From positions 868,001-932,000 of the forward strand of contig NC_088117.1 in NCBI RefSeq assembly GCF_036370855.1: a stretch of DNA of 64,000 bases, read 5' to 3'. The notes under the pieces were generated by a model, which saw only the letters and a program-made list of their open reading frames with translations, had not been told where the DNA came from and made no database searches. Shown here in pieces: positions 39,322-50,100 of this stretch. Position 1 is the first letter of the stretch; each line of letters begins with the position of its first letter. The DNA is from Dromaius novaehollandiae. Its lineage: Eukaryota > Chordata > Aves > Casuariiformes > Dromaiidae. The position numbers were made by a program, and so were the translations under genes.

Positions 39322-40179
39322 CTAAATTTGAAACCGATTCGCTTCTAATACAACTCGTAACGTTAAAGGCTGAACTTGTTCAGCTTTCCACATCTCTCGA
39401 GGCACTGCTTTCACTCGGGTGTAGTGGATCCAGGAACCAATTCCCTGCAGTTTCACAGCAGTATTTGTTGTTAGTAGTACAAGATATGGTCCTCTCCATT
39501 TTTCTGTCAACGGCTCATCCTTCCAGGTCCAAAGATGTACTTGATCTCCCGGCTGGAATGAATGTACAGGTGAATCTAAAAGTACGGGAGATCTTAACTG
39601 GATGTACCTACGGAGAGAAGTAAGAACCTCTGCCATAGACAAGAGAGAATCCCTTAAAATTTGATCGCCCTTAACGTGCATCTGAATGTCATTTCCAGTT
39701 AAATTGACAGTGTAAGGTTTACCATACAGAATCTCAAATGGACCAACTTTCTCCCTAACCCTGGGGGTTATTCTGATTCTTAATAATGCCAGAGGTAAAA
39801 CATCAGTCCATTTCATCTGAGTCTCCTGACACAATTTTCCTCTCTCTCTCTTCATTGTTTGAGTCATTCTTTCCACTTTTCCACTGCACTGTGGCCTCCA
39901 GGGGGTATGTAAATCCCATTTAATTTGTGCTATTTTTGAGATTTCCTGTACTATTTCTGCTATAAAATGAGGTGCCCTATCCAAAGAAAATCCTTCTGGT
40001 ACCCCAAATCTTGCTTTGATTTCTTTTAATAACATTTTCACTACCTCCCTTGCTTTATTGGTGCGACACAGGAAAGCCTCAGGCCATCCTGAAAAGCTGT
40101 CAACAATTACCAACAAGTATTTATATCCATTACAGCTTGGTAATTCAGAAAAATCAATTTGCCAGTAATCCTCAGGCAT
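39322..40179 (-). pseudogene. pol: ERV 1 pol, integrase core and C-terminal domain
   Basis: Integrase inserts viral DNA into the host genome. This frame has the first catalytic Asp (YWQIDFSELP), a second block with Asp kept but the usual Asn-Gly replaced (SLDRAPHF), and the third Glu (CSGKVERMTQ). The gammaretroviral C-terminal domain follows (FQPGDQVHLWTWK, EKWRGPYLVLL). It is in a different frame from the upstream pol block, which ends at 40,191, so a frameshift separates the zinc-binding domain from the core. Length of the remaining core and tail is near normal. Confidence 0.88.
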
Positions 40180-40190
40180 GACGCCCCTTT

Positions 40191-42275
40191 TTACTTCCCC
40201 TGGGGAGGGGGGGGCTTCTTCTGAATCTTGGGATTATTTCTAAGACAGATTTCACATTTTTGTGTAATACCCTTTGCAATTATTAACATACTAACTCCCA
40301 CAGCAACTCTTTTACCTGTTTCAACCGATGCCTCGGCTCCCATGTGGCTACTATCATGTATTTGCTCCATCAGCTTCTTCATTATCAGCAAAGTTACCAC
40401 ACATTGTCCAGGAGATGCTACCCACCATCCTTCGGAAGTCTTGATGCATTTCAGTATTTCTGCTAATTTATTTTCTTTTTCAGTGTCTACCGGAATTTCC
40501 ATTCTTAGCGTTCTCTCTGGAACTAAGGCTGCCACCGACACGAATAGTGCTGCCCTTTTTGCAGCCTCATCGGCCCTTTTGTTCCCTTTAACTATGACAG
40601 TCTGTCTGGACTGGTGCGCTTTGCAATGCATTACTGCTATTTCTTTGGGGTTATTAGCTGCTTCCGGTAGCTCCATAATCTCCTTACTCTATTTTATAGG
40701 ATTCCCTTGAGAAGATAGCAATCCTCTTTCCTTCCAAATTGCGCCATGGGCATGTATAACCCCAAAGGCGTATTCTGACTCTGTAAACACATTGGTCCGT
40801 TTTCCTTCCGATACTTCCAGAGCCTGGCTTAAAGCAATCAGTTCTGCTTTCTGGGCAGATGTATTTGCTGGCAGCGATCTTGCTTCGATTTCTTCTTCCA
40901 AAGTGACAACAGCATCTCCAGCCCTTCTTTCTCCCTTTATTATAAAACTGCTCCCATCAGTAAATAATTCCCAATCTGGATTCTGCAATGGAATATCTCT
41001 CAAATCCGGACGGCTGGAATACGCTCGCGCAAGAGTTTGCAGGCAGTCATGAGCCAACCTCCCCTCCTCATCAAGTGGTAATAAAGATGCCAGATTAAGG
41101 GTATTAGACACTTTCATGGTTCCATCTTCTGGCTCAAGTATTACTGCTTGGTATTGCACCATCCTACTCGCGGATAACCAGTGATGCCCCTTCTGTCCTA
41201 AAACTGCTGCAACAGCATGTGGCACATAAACAGTCACCTTTTGTCCCAACGTCAATTTTCCTGCTTCTTGTATCAACAACACAGCAGCTGCAACTGCTCT
41301 CCGGCATCCTGGCCACCCTGCACTCACTTTATCCAAGTGTTTTGGAAAGTAAGCCACAGGTCTTTTCCAGTTTCCTAAAGTCTGTACGAGCACTCCCAAC
41401 GCCTGGTGCCCTCTCTCATGTACGTAAAGGTCAAATGGCTTTGTTAGGTTTGGAAGTCCTAATGCGGGAGCACTCATGACAGCAATCTTGATTTCATCAA
41501 ATCCTTTTCGGCACTCTGGAGTCCACTCCAGCAAGTCTCCCGGCCCCTTAACAGCTTCATAGAGAGGCTTTGCCATTAATCCAAAATTAGGTATCCACAG
41601 GCGACACCCCCCGGCCATTCCTAAAAATCCCCTAAGGTCTCGTCTTCATTTTCGGGGGGCGATCTGACAAATCGCTTCTTTCCTTTTGATTCCTAATTTT
41701 CTTTCCCCCTGGGATATTTCAAAGCCTAGATAGATTACGCTTTCCTTCGTGATCTGTACTTTTTTCTGAGACACCCTATATCCCGCTGTTGCCCCCAAAT
41801 TTAATAAACTGATGCTTGTTTCTCTACATTCTTCAGTCGTGTCTGCCCCCAATAAGATATCGTCCACATACTGTAATAAGGTAGTGGTATCTGTCTTACC
41901 TTGCCATAATTCTAATTCTCTTGCGAGTACCTTACCAAAAATTGTAGGGCTGTTCTTGAATCCTTGCGGGAGTACTGTCCAGCACAACTGCTTTTTGCGT
42001 CTCGTTGTAGGACTTTCCCAGTCAAAGGCGAATAATTGTTGACTTTGTTCCTCCACAGGGATACAGAAGAAAGCATCTTTTAAATCCAATACTGTAAAAT
42101 AGACATTTGAATCATTTGTTGTCGTTAACCAAGTGTGTGGACTGAGTACCACTGGGTGCACATCAGTCGCTATCTGGTTAATAGCTCGCAAATCCTGTAC
42201 TAGACGATATTCTTGTGAATGTGGTTTTTTAACAGGCAGGATTGGATTATTGTACTCGGATTGACAGTCTCGCAA
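40191..42275 (-). pseudogene. pol: ERV 1 pol, reverse transcriptase, RNase H and integrase N-terminus
   Basis: One minus-strand frame runs through RT, RNase H and the integrase zinc-binding domain, broken by in-frame stops near 41,645 and 40,688. The polymerase shows YRLVQDLRAINQ, VLDLKDAFFCIPV, WTVLPQGFKNSPTIF and the catalytic QYVDD at about 41,860-41,871. The connection domain (RPVAYFPKHLD) and RNase H (LFTDGSSF, SAQKAELIALSQAL, a GNKRADEAAK block) follow. The HHCC domain ends in KCEICLRNN. These are gammaretrovirus-type features. With two stops and a frameshift it cannot make active Pol. Confidence 0.92.
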
Positions 42276-42281
42276 CAGTCC

Positions 42282-42860
42282 CTACTTTAAGAAATTAGTA
42301 ATGATAGGCTCCGGTCCAACACGGGCCTCTAACTTCATGGGATGCTGTTTTCGCCTTACCGATTTAGCTCCTTGTTTTAAGTCCACCTGTACCGGTTCTA
42401 CATATCTGGCTCTCCCAGGTTTCTGCATTGCCCACACAAAAGGGACTACTGTGTCCATTACTTCGGAGGGAATTGCGCTTGGTCCACTCTCCACCTGTTC
42501 AGAATCCAGTGCTTTCTGCAACATAGAGGCTTGTGCTTTCCAGGCACCATTTTGTGGAATGTGCACCTGAACTTTGTTTTTATCAAAGATTATCTGTGCC
42601 CCCAGTTTATTCAGTAAATCCCTCCCCATTAGGGGTAATGGGCATTCTGGCACATATGAGAATTCATGTGTTAACACTCTATTTCCTATTTTACATTTAA
42701 TTGGTTGAAAGAAAGGTTTGACCTCTCGCTTTCCCGTGGCCCCAATTGCTGGCATAGAGAATTTACTCATTGGTCCCTTACAGCTGTCTAATACCGAATA
42801 CATTGCTCCAGTGTCTACTAAAAATTTAACTGTTTTGTTCCCCAGCTTTACTGAAAGCAG
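42282..42860 (-). pseudogene. pro: ERV 1 protease and start of RT
   Basis: The aspartic protease active site reads FLVDTGAMYSVL, with the flap and the C-terminal motif MGRDLLNKLGA. It continues in the same frame into the RT N-terminus (QHPMKLEARVG) and stops near 42,282, just before the RT block. An upstream stop near 42,905 separates it from the nucleocapsid. As in gammaretroviruses, gag, pro and pol share one frame here. Confidence 0.85.
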
Positions 42861-42905
42861 GGGTCCAGCTGGGGAATCCAGTTTCTCAACCCCCAGTCCC
42901 CATCA

Positions 42906-44189
42906 GTCTGAATCTTCTGTACTGATCAGGAGCAAATCTGCCTCTGGAACAGATACAGACGGAGGTTTCCAGTGATCTGATTGTTTCTTCGGGCACTCAC
43001 TTCCCCAGTGCCCCTTCTCCCTACAGATCGCACGTCGGTCTCTCCTCAGTGAAATTCTATTTCCCAAATTCCCTCCTACTCTATGCCCTCTGCCACATCC
43101 TCATCCTTTTGGAAAGCCTCTTCCCCAAGAGGAAGTTTGTGCCTGGGCAAATGCAGCTGCCAAGATTGCAGCGTTTTGCCTCTTATCTTTCAGTTTCTCC
43201 TTCTGCTTTTCCTTTCTCTCTGCTTCTTCCCTGTTATTGTACACCTTAGATGCAATTTCTATTAATTGCGACATTGACATCCCCAACATACCATCTACTT
43301 TCTGAAGCTTTCTCCTTCTAGCTGGTGCCAATTGTCCTACAAATAATGTAGTAAAAGTCGTCTGGTTCGCTTCGTCCTCGGGATCCAAGTCTGTCCATTT
43401 TCGGGCGGTTTCACATAACCGCTCGTAAAATGCAGAGGGATCCTCATTCTCACCCTGTGCGACTTGATATAGTTCTGCAATATTCTTGGGCCTAGGTACT
43501 CCATGCTTTACCCCATATAATATTAACTGTTGCTACTGTTTAGTCATTAACCTGCCTGCCCCTGTATTTTGATCCCAATCTGCTTCTTGGGCCGGCGGAA
43601 AACGGTTCGCTCCATCTCTAGCACTTTCTCTTTCATTTTCCTCTCGAGCTGTGTCCAATACCAGTCTCTTCTCCTCAGGTGCAAGCAAAGTATTTAAAAG
43701 CACCTGTAAATCCTGCCAGGCTGGGTTATGATTCGCAATTATCATTTTAAAGGATTGATACATCTTTTCTGGATTTTCTCGGTACGACCCGGCAGACTCC
43801 TTCCGATTCATTCAATCTGGAGTTGAAAACGGCACCTTCGCATCTACAGGCAGTCCGTCTGGTCCCACTGCTTGACGCAGCGCGGCCTCAATCACAGCAT
43901 TTTGTTGAGCCCGAGTAGCCTGAGTTCTGCCTGCAATTGGGCTACATGCCTCACTTCCCTTACCTCTGCCATCGACACTATCTTGATCTCTTTCCGGAGA
44001 GACCAATAATTGTACATCCTCTTCCTCATCACCCACTTTTAAACATCTTTTCCCAATGCTACAAGCAGAGCAACACCGAGGCATTTTCTCTTTGTCTTCC
44101 ATCATCATTAACACATTGGAGTCAGAGACCAATAGCTTACATTTTTTTCTTCTTTCATGATCATTTCTCAGAGAGAAAAACAAACCCAC
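42906..44189 (-). pseudogene. gag: ERV 1 gag
   Basis: The frame starts MGLFFS, a myristoylation-type N-terminus, and runs 125 aa to a stop at 43,812. It continues in the same frame as capsid sequence (NPAWQDLQVLLNTLLAPEEK) to a stop at 43,533. Capsid C-terminus and a charged region follow at 43,101-43,388 (QLAPARRRKLQKVDG, REEAERKEKQKEK). A nucleocapsid knuckle lies near 43,000-43,040 (RAICREKGHWGSEC), in which the first Cys of C-x2-C-x4-H-x4-C is Arg (codon CGT, one transition from TGT). Gag is therefore inactivated by at least two stops, a frame change and a damaged knuckle. Confidence 0.85.
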
Positions 44190-44737
44190 CTATGGGACCT
44201 CATCCCATTTGTTCTGTCTTCTGCAAAACAACATAAGTGGCAAAATTGTATTCTAGTTTAGTGTTCCCATTTCTGGCCATTTTCCCTCATCCTCCACTTT
44301 ATACATTGGCCACCACTGAGTACAGTATTCCTTTCATTTTCTCCTTGTTACAGGATCCCCATCAAACTTATCCCAATGTTTCAGGATGCATCCTAAAGGA
44401 GAACAGGGGGATACCCCTGCAGATTGTCCTGTTCCCATATTATTACCCTTAAAAGAACATTCTTACCAATTATGCTTTCGTACACTCCAGTCGGCACTGT
44501 CCAAATGTGTACAAAGCTTACACTGGGTTACCACAACCAATTGCCCCTATATCATACCCTCGATGCAATGTCTCTTAATAATTACTGCGTTGCACCTTTG
44601 AGCCGCTTACCCGCTCCGACTGGGGAGGGTGCGCGCGGAGTCCCCGAACAAAACGGTCGGTGCGCGCTGGAGTCCGAAGAGCAGCGTCTCCCCGCCGGGA
44701 ACTGGCAAGATGATCCAGGCAAGGCTTTACAGGGAGG

Positions 44738-44755
44738 GTCCCATCTGGGTCACCA
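44738..44755 (-). other. ERV 1 primer binding site
   Basis: On the minus strand TGGTGACCCAGATGGGAC begins 6 nt after the LTR end. The first nine bases match the PBS for tRNA-Trp used by avian leukosis viruses; the rest differ, so the tRNA assignment is tentative. Confidence 0.7.
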
Positions 44756-44761
44756 GAAAAC

Positions 44762-45634
44762 TGTTGTCCAAAAAGCGGATTCGTTGCCCGGTGTGCAATA
44801 AGCCAATAATTACACACTCAGCAGAGACATTGGCTTATTTAGCTCAGAGCTGCGCAAGCCTGGGTGCTCGGTGGTTTCCCACAAATCAAGCACCCGCCTC
44901 CAGCTTTTCAAGTAGCATCAAGACAAACACATTGGCAGGTTTGCAACTTTCCCTTTTGCACTGGTTGGTCAGGGATTTCTTCATTGCCCGGGTCCCGCCC
45001 CTGTCTCTCAAGCTCCTGAGGAGGAGATGGTCATTCCAGCAACTGACACTGCCCCAGCAGGGACAGCAGGTGTTATCTCCCAAGGTCCTGACGAGGAGGA
45101 GATAGTCCAGACCTCCTAATGAACACTGCTCCCGCAGTGAGAGGAGGCTTTGTCTCCCAGGCTCCTGGCGCCCAAGCAGGCCTTATTTCAAAGCCTTGAC
45201 ATCCTCCCTTTCGGAGTGTGAAGCGCAGGAATGCAACCTGCTTGTAACTCCCTCATTTTTCCAGCCTCCACCAGCTCCGGGGCCCTTTCTCACTGGACTA
45301 GGAGTGCGGCCTAAGGCTCCAGCAAATTCAGCTAGTCATGCTAAGCAAGTTTTATACAAGTTGTGCGAAGCGGCTACCTCTAGACAGCTTGAGTTCAATA
45401 ATTGACAGTCCAGGTCCCAAGGTCTTCAGTTAGGGATACGTGCACCTCCAGTTCTTTTGCCAAATTGGCAATACGTACCTAGAAATAAAACATTTTGATT
45501 TAATGTTTCTTTTAGGGCTTTAGCAGTTCTAGGATGCCCTTGATTAAAGAATGCTTCTTTTCAGAAAATAGAAGTTATCCTAAACTACCTAGTTTGAACA
45601 TTCTTTCTGAGCTTCCCAGGGCTGTCTTGTAACA
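44762..45634 (-). repeat. ERV 1 5' LTR
   Basis: About 873 bp, with the same ends as the 3' LTR and high similarity to it over most of its length. A minus-strand TATAAAA lies near 45,349-45,355. It carries an extra segment around 45,405-45,540 missing from the 3' LTR, part of which (about 45,429-45,527) recurs in the partial LTR next to it. Confidence 0.88.
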
Positions 45635-45961
45635 GTTTCCCACAAATCAAGCACACCCCCGGCCTTTTCAAGTAGCATTTTTACAAACACATTGCAAGGT
45701 TTGCAACTTTCCCTTTTACACTGATTGGAGAGTAATTTACAGACAATTATACTACTGCTTACACACCAATTTACTACTACACATGCTCGGGGAGGGGTCT
45801 TCACCCGGGCGTGGGGCTTTTTGACCTGTGGGAGTGATTTTTTGTGTTTTATGGAGGACAGTTCAGTTAGGGATAGATGCACCTCCAATTCTTTTGCCAA
45901 ACTGGCAACACGTATGGAGAAATACAGCATTTTGATGTAGTGTTTCTTTAGGGCTTTAGCA
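45635..45961 (-). repeat. Partial third LTR of the ERV 1 family
   Basis: Directly after the TGTTAC edge of the 5' LTR the plus strand reads GTTTCCCACAAATCAAGCAC, which matches an internal LTR point (37,792 and 44,874). It continues through GGTTTGCAACTTTCCC and then, after unrelated sequence, a 98-bp stretch (45,864-45,961) matching 45,429-45,527. This is a truncated same-orientation LTR fused to the provirus. It stops at the edge of the CpG-rich promoter at 45,965. Confidence 0.75.
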
Positions 45962-47110
45962 GGCAGAGTCCCAGCGGGGCGGGGGAGGAGAGCTGGGGCA
46001 CAGGCTTGGCCCTGGAGCCCCCCCGCCTGTCAGCAGCTGCCCCCGGGCCAGCTCCAGAAGCGCAGAGCTGGCGCCGGCGCTGGGGCAGAGCGGCGGCAGC
46101 GGGGCGCGAAGGAGAGCAGCGAGCGAGGCCGGAGCAGGCGCTGGCGCGGAGCTGCCGAGCAGCGAGGCGAGCGCAGGGGCGCGAGCGTGTGGGCAGAGAG
46201 CCGGGCTGCCCCCGAGGGGCTCCTCGAGGGCGGCAGCAGCACCCCCGGCCGCCAGCATGCCCGGGCTGCCCGCACAGGGCGGCGCCGGCGCCGGCGCGCG
46301 GAGGGAGCGCGGGCCGCGGCGGGGGTGCGCGGCCCCCTGCGCCTCCCGCGCGGAGGGCGCCCCTGAGCTCACAGAGGGGCCCCGCGCTGCGCCGCGCCGC
46401 GCCCTGAGCTCACAGAGGGGCCCCGCGCTGCGCTGCGCTGCGTCGTGCTGCGCGGTGTTGCGCTGCGCTGCGCTGCGCTGCGCTGCGGTGCAGTGCGGGG
46501 CTCTGCGCTGCGTCGTGCTGCGGGGCGGTGCAGGGCGGGGTGCTGCAGGGCGGGGTTTTGCGCGGGGCTGTGCCGCGCCGCGCCCCGCAGACGCCGCTCC
46601 GCGCGCGCGTTGCTCGAGGGCGCCGGCGGGGGGCGGCTGCTGGCGCCGGGCAGCATGGTGCGAGCGCGGGGGGCGTCCGGCGCCGGGCGGCGCCTGCTGC
46701 TGCTGCTCGGGCTCCTGGCGGCGCTGCGTGCCCGGGACAGCCGGGCTGCTCCGCGGGCAGCGCCGGGCCCAGGTAGGGCGGGCGGGCGGGCGGCGCCGGA
46801 GGCGGAGGCGGAGGCGGAGGCGGCGCGGCAGGCTGGGGGCGGCGGGGCCGGCTGGCGAGCGGCCGGGGCGGCGGGAGGCGGCGTCGGGGGCCGGGAGCGG
46901 CTGGGCGAGGCTCGTGGGGCCGCGGGGAGGGGGGTGCGCTGGGGGGCGGCGGGGGCCGGGGGCGAGAGCTGTGCCTGGAGCGGCGCCTGGCGCTGGCTGA
47001 CGGGAGCTGTTGTCCCCGCGGGCGGTTGCAGCGGTGCCCGGCGGCGATGGCGATCCAGCTGCGTGGCCGGACGCCGGCGCCGAGCCTCGCGGACAGGCTG
47101 GAGGTGAGTC
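45962..47110 (+). promoter_or_regulatory. CpG island and 5' leader of the exon-repeat membrane protein gene
   Basis: Extremely GC- and CpG-rich sequence covers the putative promoter, 5' UTR, first coding exon and second exon. It includes two 39-bp tandem copies starting GAGCTCACAGAGGGGCCCC (46,368 and 46,407) and a GCGCT/GCTGC array at about 46,425-46,500. Long open frames on both strands across this region are composition artefacts. No TATA box stands out. Confidence 0.7.
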
Positions 47111-50100
47111 CTCGGGGGACCTGAGCTTCCCTGGCAAGAGCAGAAGCGTGCCTTTCCTGGCGCCGCTTTGGCCTGGCGCTGGCCGGGGAGCTCTCGTGCC
47201 CCCGCAGTGCGAATGCTGCTTCGTGTCCTCCGGTGCTGGGGGTTGCCCCTTTGCAGAGCGCTGGCTTCCTTGGTGGAGGTTAGAGAGCTCCGCGGAAGAA
47301 GGGGCCGAGGGGCCGCGTGTTTGTTTGTCTTGGGGGTGCTTGGGGGCTGTCTGTGGCAATACATGATGAGAACTGCTCCCATCGGTGGTTGCTTACAGAT
47401 GTGGCTGAAGTTGAGGATTATCCAGCTTCTCAGCTGCATCCCGTTGCCGAGCCTCCAGGTCTTCCCAGGGGTACGTAGTCAGTTTTTACTTCCCTGAAAG
47501 AACAAGAACTTTCCTTGTGCTATTTTGCTCCCATGAAATTGTGCTTCATACTTCCTCTGGGGTCCAAGGGCTTTACAGCCGCAGGGGAGTCCCAGGGGTA
47601 AGTTGTGAGCATTTCTTTCCTTTGAGAGCTGCCAGGCAAAAGGTCCTCTCTGCCCCTCCACAGCTTTGGGACTATTGACCTACATATATGTCCCATCATG
47701 GCCCCCCCCTTCCATTCGCTGCCATTTCACTTTTGAAAGCACCCAGGGGCTGTGTGTTTGTCCTGGGGGTGCTTGGGGGCTGCTGGGTTGCGCCTCGACA
47801 GAGGATTTTGGAGAGGTGCCAGGTCCCAGCCAACAAGTGCCCCTGGTCCTGTTGTGGCTGGGAGACTCTCAAACTACATGCGTGTCCCCCATTCCCGGCA
47901 AGTCACTTCTGTGGAAGTATGTTGCAGCACATAATGAAAACTTGTCTTGTCTGTGTTTGCTTACAGGCCTTCCTGCAGGCAGGGGCCTCCCAGCTTCCCA
48001 GCTGGATCCTGTTTCTGAGCCTCAGGAGTATGCCAGGAGTAAGTGGTGGAGATGTATTCCCTCTCCTGGGAGGAGCCTTCCTGGTTTCCTTGGAGACATT
48101 AGAGACCTCCCCAGAAAAAAGCATCGAGGGGCCATGTGTTTATGCTGGGGGTGCTTGGGGGCTGCTGAGTAGCGCCTCAGCGGAGGATTTGGAGAGGCGG
48201 CAGGGCCCAGGCAACAAGTACCCCTGGCCCTCCTGCAGCTGGGAGACTCCTGAACTACTGGCGTGTCCCGCATTCCCCTTCGATTCATGACAAGTCACTT
48301 CTGTGGAAGTATGTTGCAGCCCATAATGAAAACTTGTCTTGTCTGTGTTTGCTTACAGGCCTTCCTGCAGGCAGGGGCCTTCCAGCTTCTCAGCTGGATC
48401 CCACTTCTGAGCCTCAGGAGCATGCCAGGAGTAAGTGGTGGAGATGTATTCCCTTCCTGGGAGGAGCCTGTGGTTTCAGAGTTGTGTTCGTGGGCCGTGT
48501 AGCTTCAGTCCTTGGCCGAGGCTCATGCCTGCAAAAGAGCAGAGCGGGCTTTGGGAGGGCTTCAGAGATCTGCGGTGGGTGCTTTGCCTGGCTGCTCCAG
48601 CCTTGTGCTTTTCCAGTGCCTGCAGCAAAGCCAGCAGGCTTGTTGGGGTTGAGCTTAGAGCTCAGGTGAACTCCAGGGCATCCTTTCCCAGCATGCTTGG
48701 ATTTGTAGCCACGTGGTGCCTGTGCAGGCACCCGATAAGTGTTTGCCAAAGACTCAGGAGCGGAAGGGCAAGACGAGTGCCTTGCTGTAATGAGACATTC
48801 CATGCTCATTCGCTACCATTCAAATCTGAAGCAGCATATGGAAATAGGTAACGAGAGCTCTGCTCGTCCCTTTGGTTGCAGATGTGGCCGCAGGAGATGG
48901 CTATGCAGCCTCTCGTCTAGATGGCCAGGCAGAGTCTGTGGGGAATCGTACAGGTGAGTCGTGACTCTTTGCCTACTCTTTTGGGTTATTTGAAAGAAGC
49001 AGCATTTACTTGTGCGGATGTTGTTCATGTGCAATTTAACTTAATACTTTCTGTTTAGGTCCTCGGCAGAGGAAGTACAAGGCCCAGAGAGGAAAGTCGT
49101 CTGAGAAATATTCTAAACTCCTTCAGGACATCTTGAAGGACTTGGAGAGAGCAGCTGGTGGGTAGATTTCACTCTGTGTTAAGGGAGATCATTGTAAACG
49201 TGAGGTTTTAGAAACAGCTATGGATAAGCTGTGGCTTACGCAGGAGAAAGGGATGGATCAGAGCCTCGCCGCAGTGACGCACCACGTCACACCTTGCAGG
49301 CATTGGCAAGCCGCAGAGCTTGTTGAGGGTCTCTTCTACAAGCGTGTTCTTCGCCGCGTTTGTTAACGTTAAGGTGCTAGAGTGTGGGAAGTGTCCTAAA
49401 GCAAGGCGGGAGCGGCTTTCTGAAGATGACTTTTGTCTCTGGTGTGTGGAGATGCTTGCAATTAGTCTCTGGGGAATCCCAGAGGTGAGGCGTGACTCTT
49501 GGTTTACTGTGAGAGGCGCCGTGTGCCTAGCCAAAGGTCAGGCAGGCCCCTCGGCCGCTGTGCGAATCTAGACCTACCCAGGGCATGGCAACATCCCTTT
49601 CAGTGCACTGGAGTTCCTTTACAAACACGTGTATTGCCCCAGGTATTCTACCCTTTTCTCCTCCGTGTGTAATTACAGATGTCCCTCAAGTCACTGAAGC
49701 TTCTGCAGCTTCTCAGGGGCTGGAGCCTCTGCTCGAGCCTCAGGGAGATCTCAGGGGTAAGTAGTCTGTCTTCCTTTCCTTTTGATTCTTCTATTAGTAT
49801 TTTCTCTTTTTTCCTCTTTTATTGCCCTCCTGGGGAATCCAAGGTGCCCAGCACACATGCCCTCCCTGAAGCCCAGGGGCACAGGTAGGGGCAGCGCTGG
49901 TTCAGGCTTTCACTGGCCAGTGGGCTCTTGCCCCTGAGAAGTGTCAGTGAGCTTTCTTGTCCGCCGGTGCCAAGAGACCAGAATCAGCCATAGTAACACC
50001 ACGGCATGTAAAATTGCCTGGGAATCCCAAACACGCAGTGAGATTATCAGTCCTGCAGAAGCCAGGGATGTATGGGATTGTTTCCTTTCCTCCAGGCCTT

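Larger units (their letters stand above)
37681..45634 (-). mobile_element. Gammaretrovirus-type endogenous provirus (ERV 1)
   Basis: A two-LTR provirus reads right to left: 5' LTR 44762-45634, PBS 44738-44755, gag about 42,900-44,189, protease/RT/RNase H/integrase about 39,322-42,860, env 38,472-39,243, PPT 38,436-38,452 and 3' LTR 37681-38435. Gag-pol order, the DTGA protease, the QYVDD reverse transcriptase, a single zinc knuckle and the C-x6-CC env motif place it with gammaretrovirus-like (class I) ERVs. Each gene carries stops, a frameshift or a deletion, so it is defective. Flanking 4-6 bp repeats do not match (the left flank ends CACTTT, the right begins GTTTCC), which suggests that an end was rearranged after insertion. 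Confidence 0.92.

Noticed and set aside
45956..47439. Two very long minus-strand open frames (467 and 356 codons) and matching plus-strand frames
   Set aside because: They lie in a CpG island, are dominated by Arg, Ala, Pro and Gly, overlap each other, and one runs through LTR sequence. Stop codons are rare by composition.
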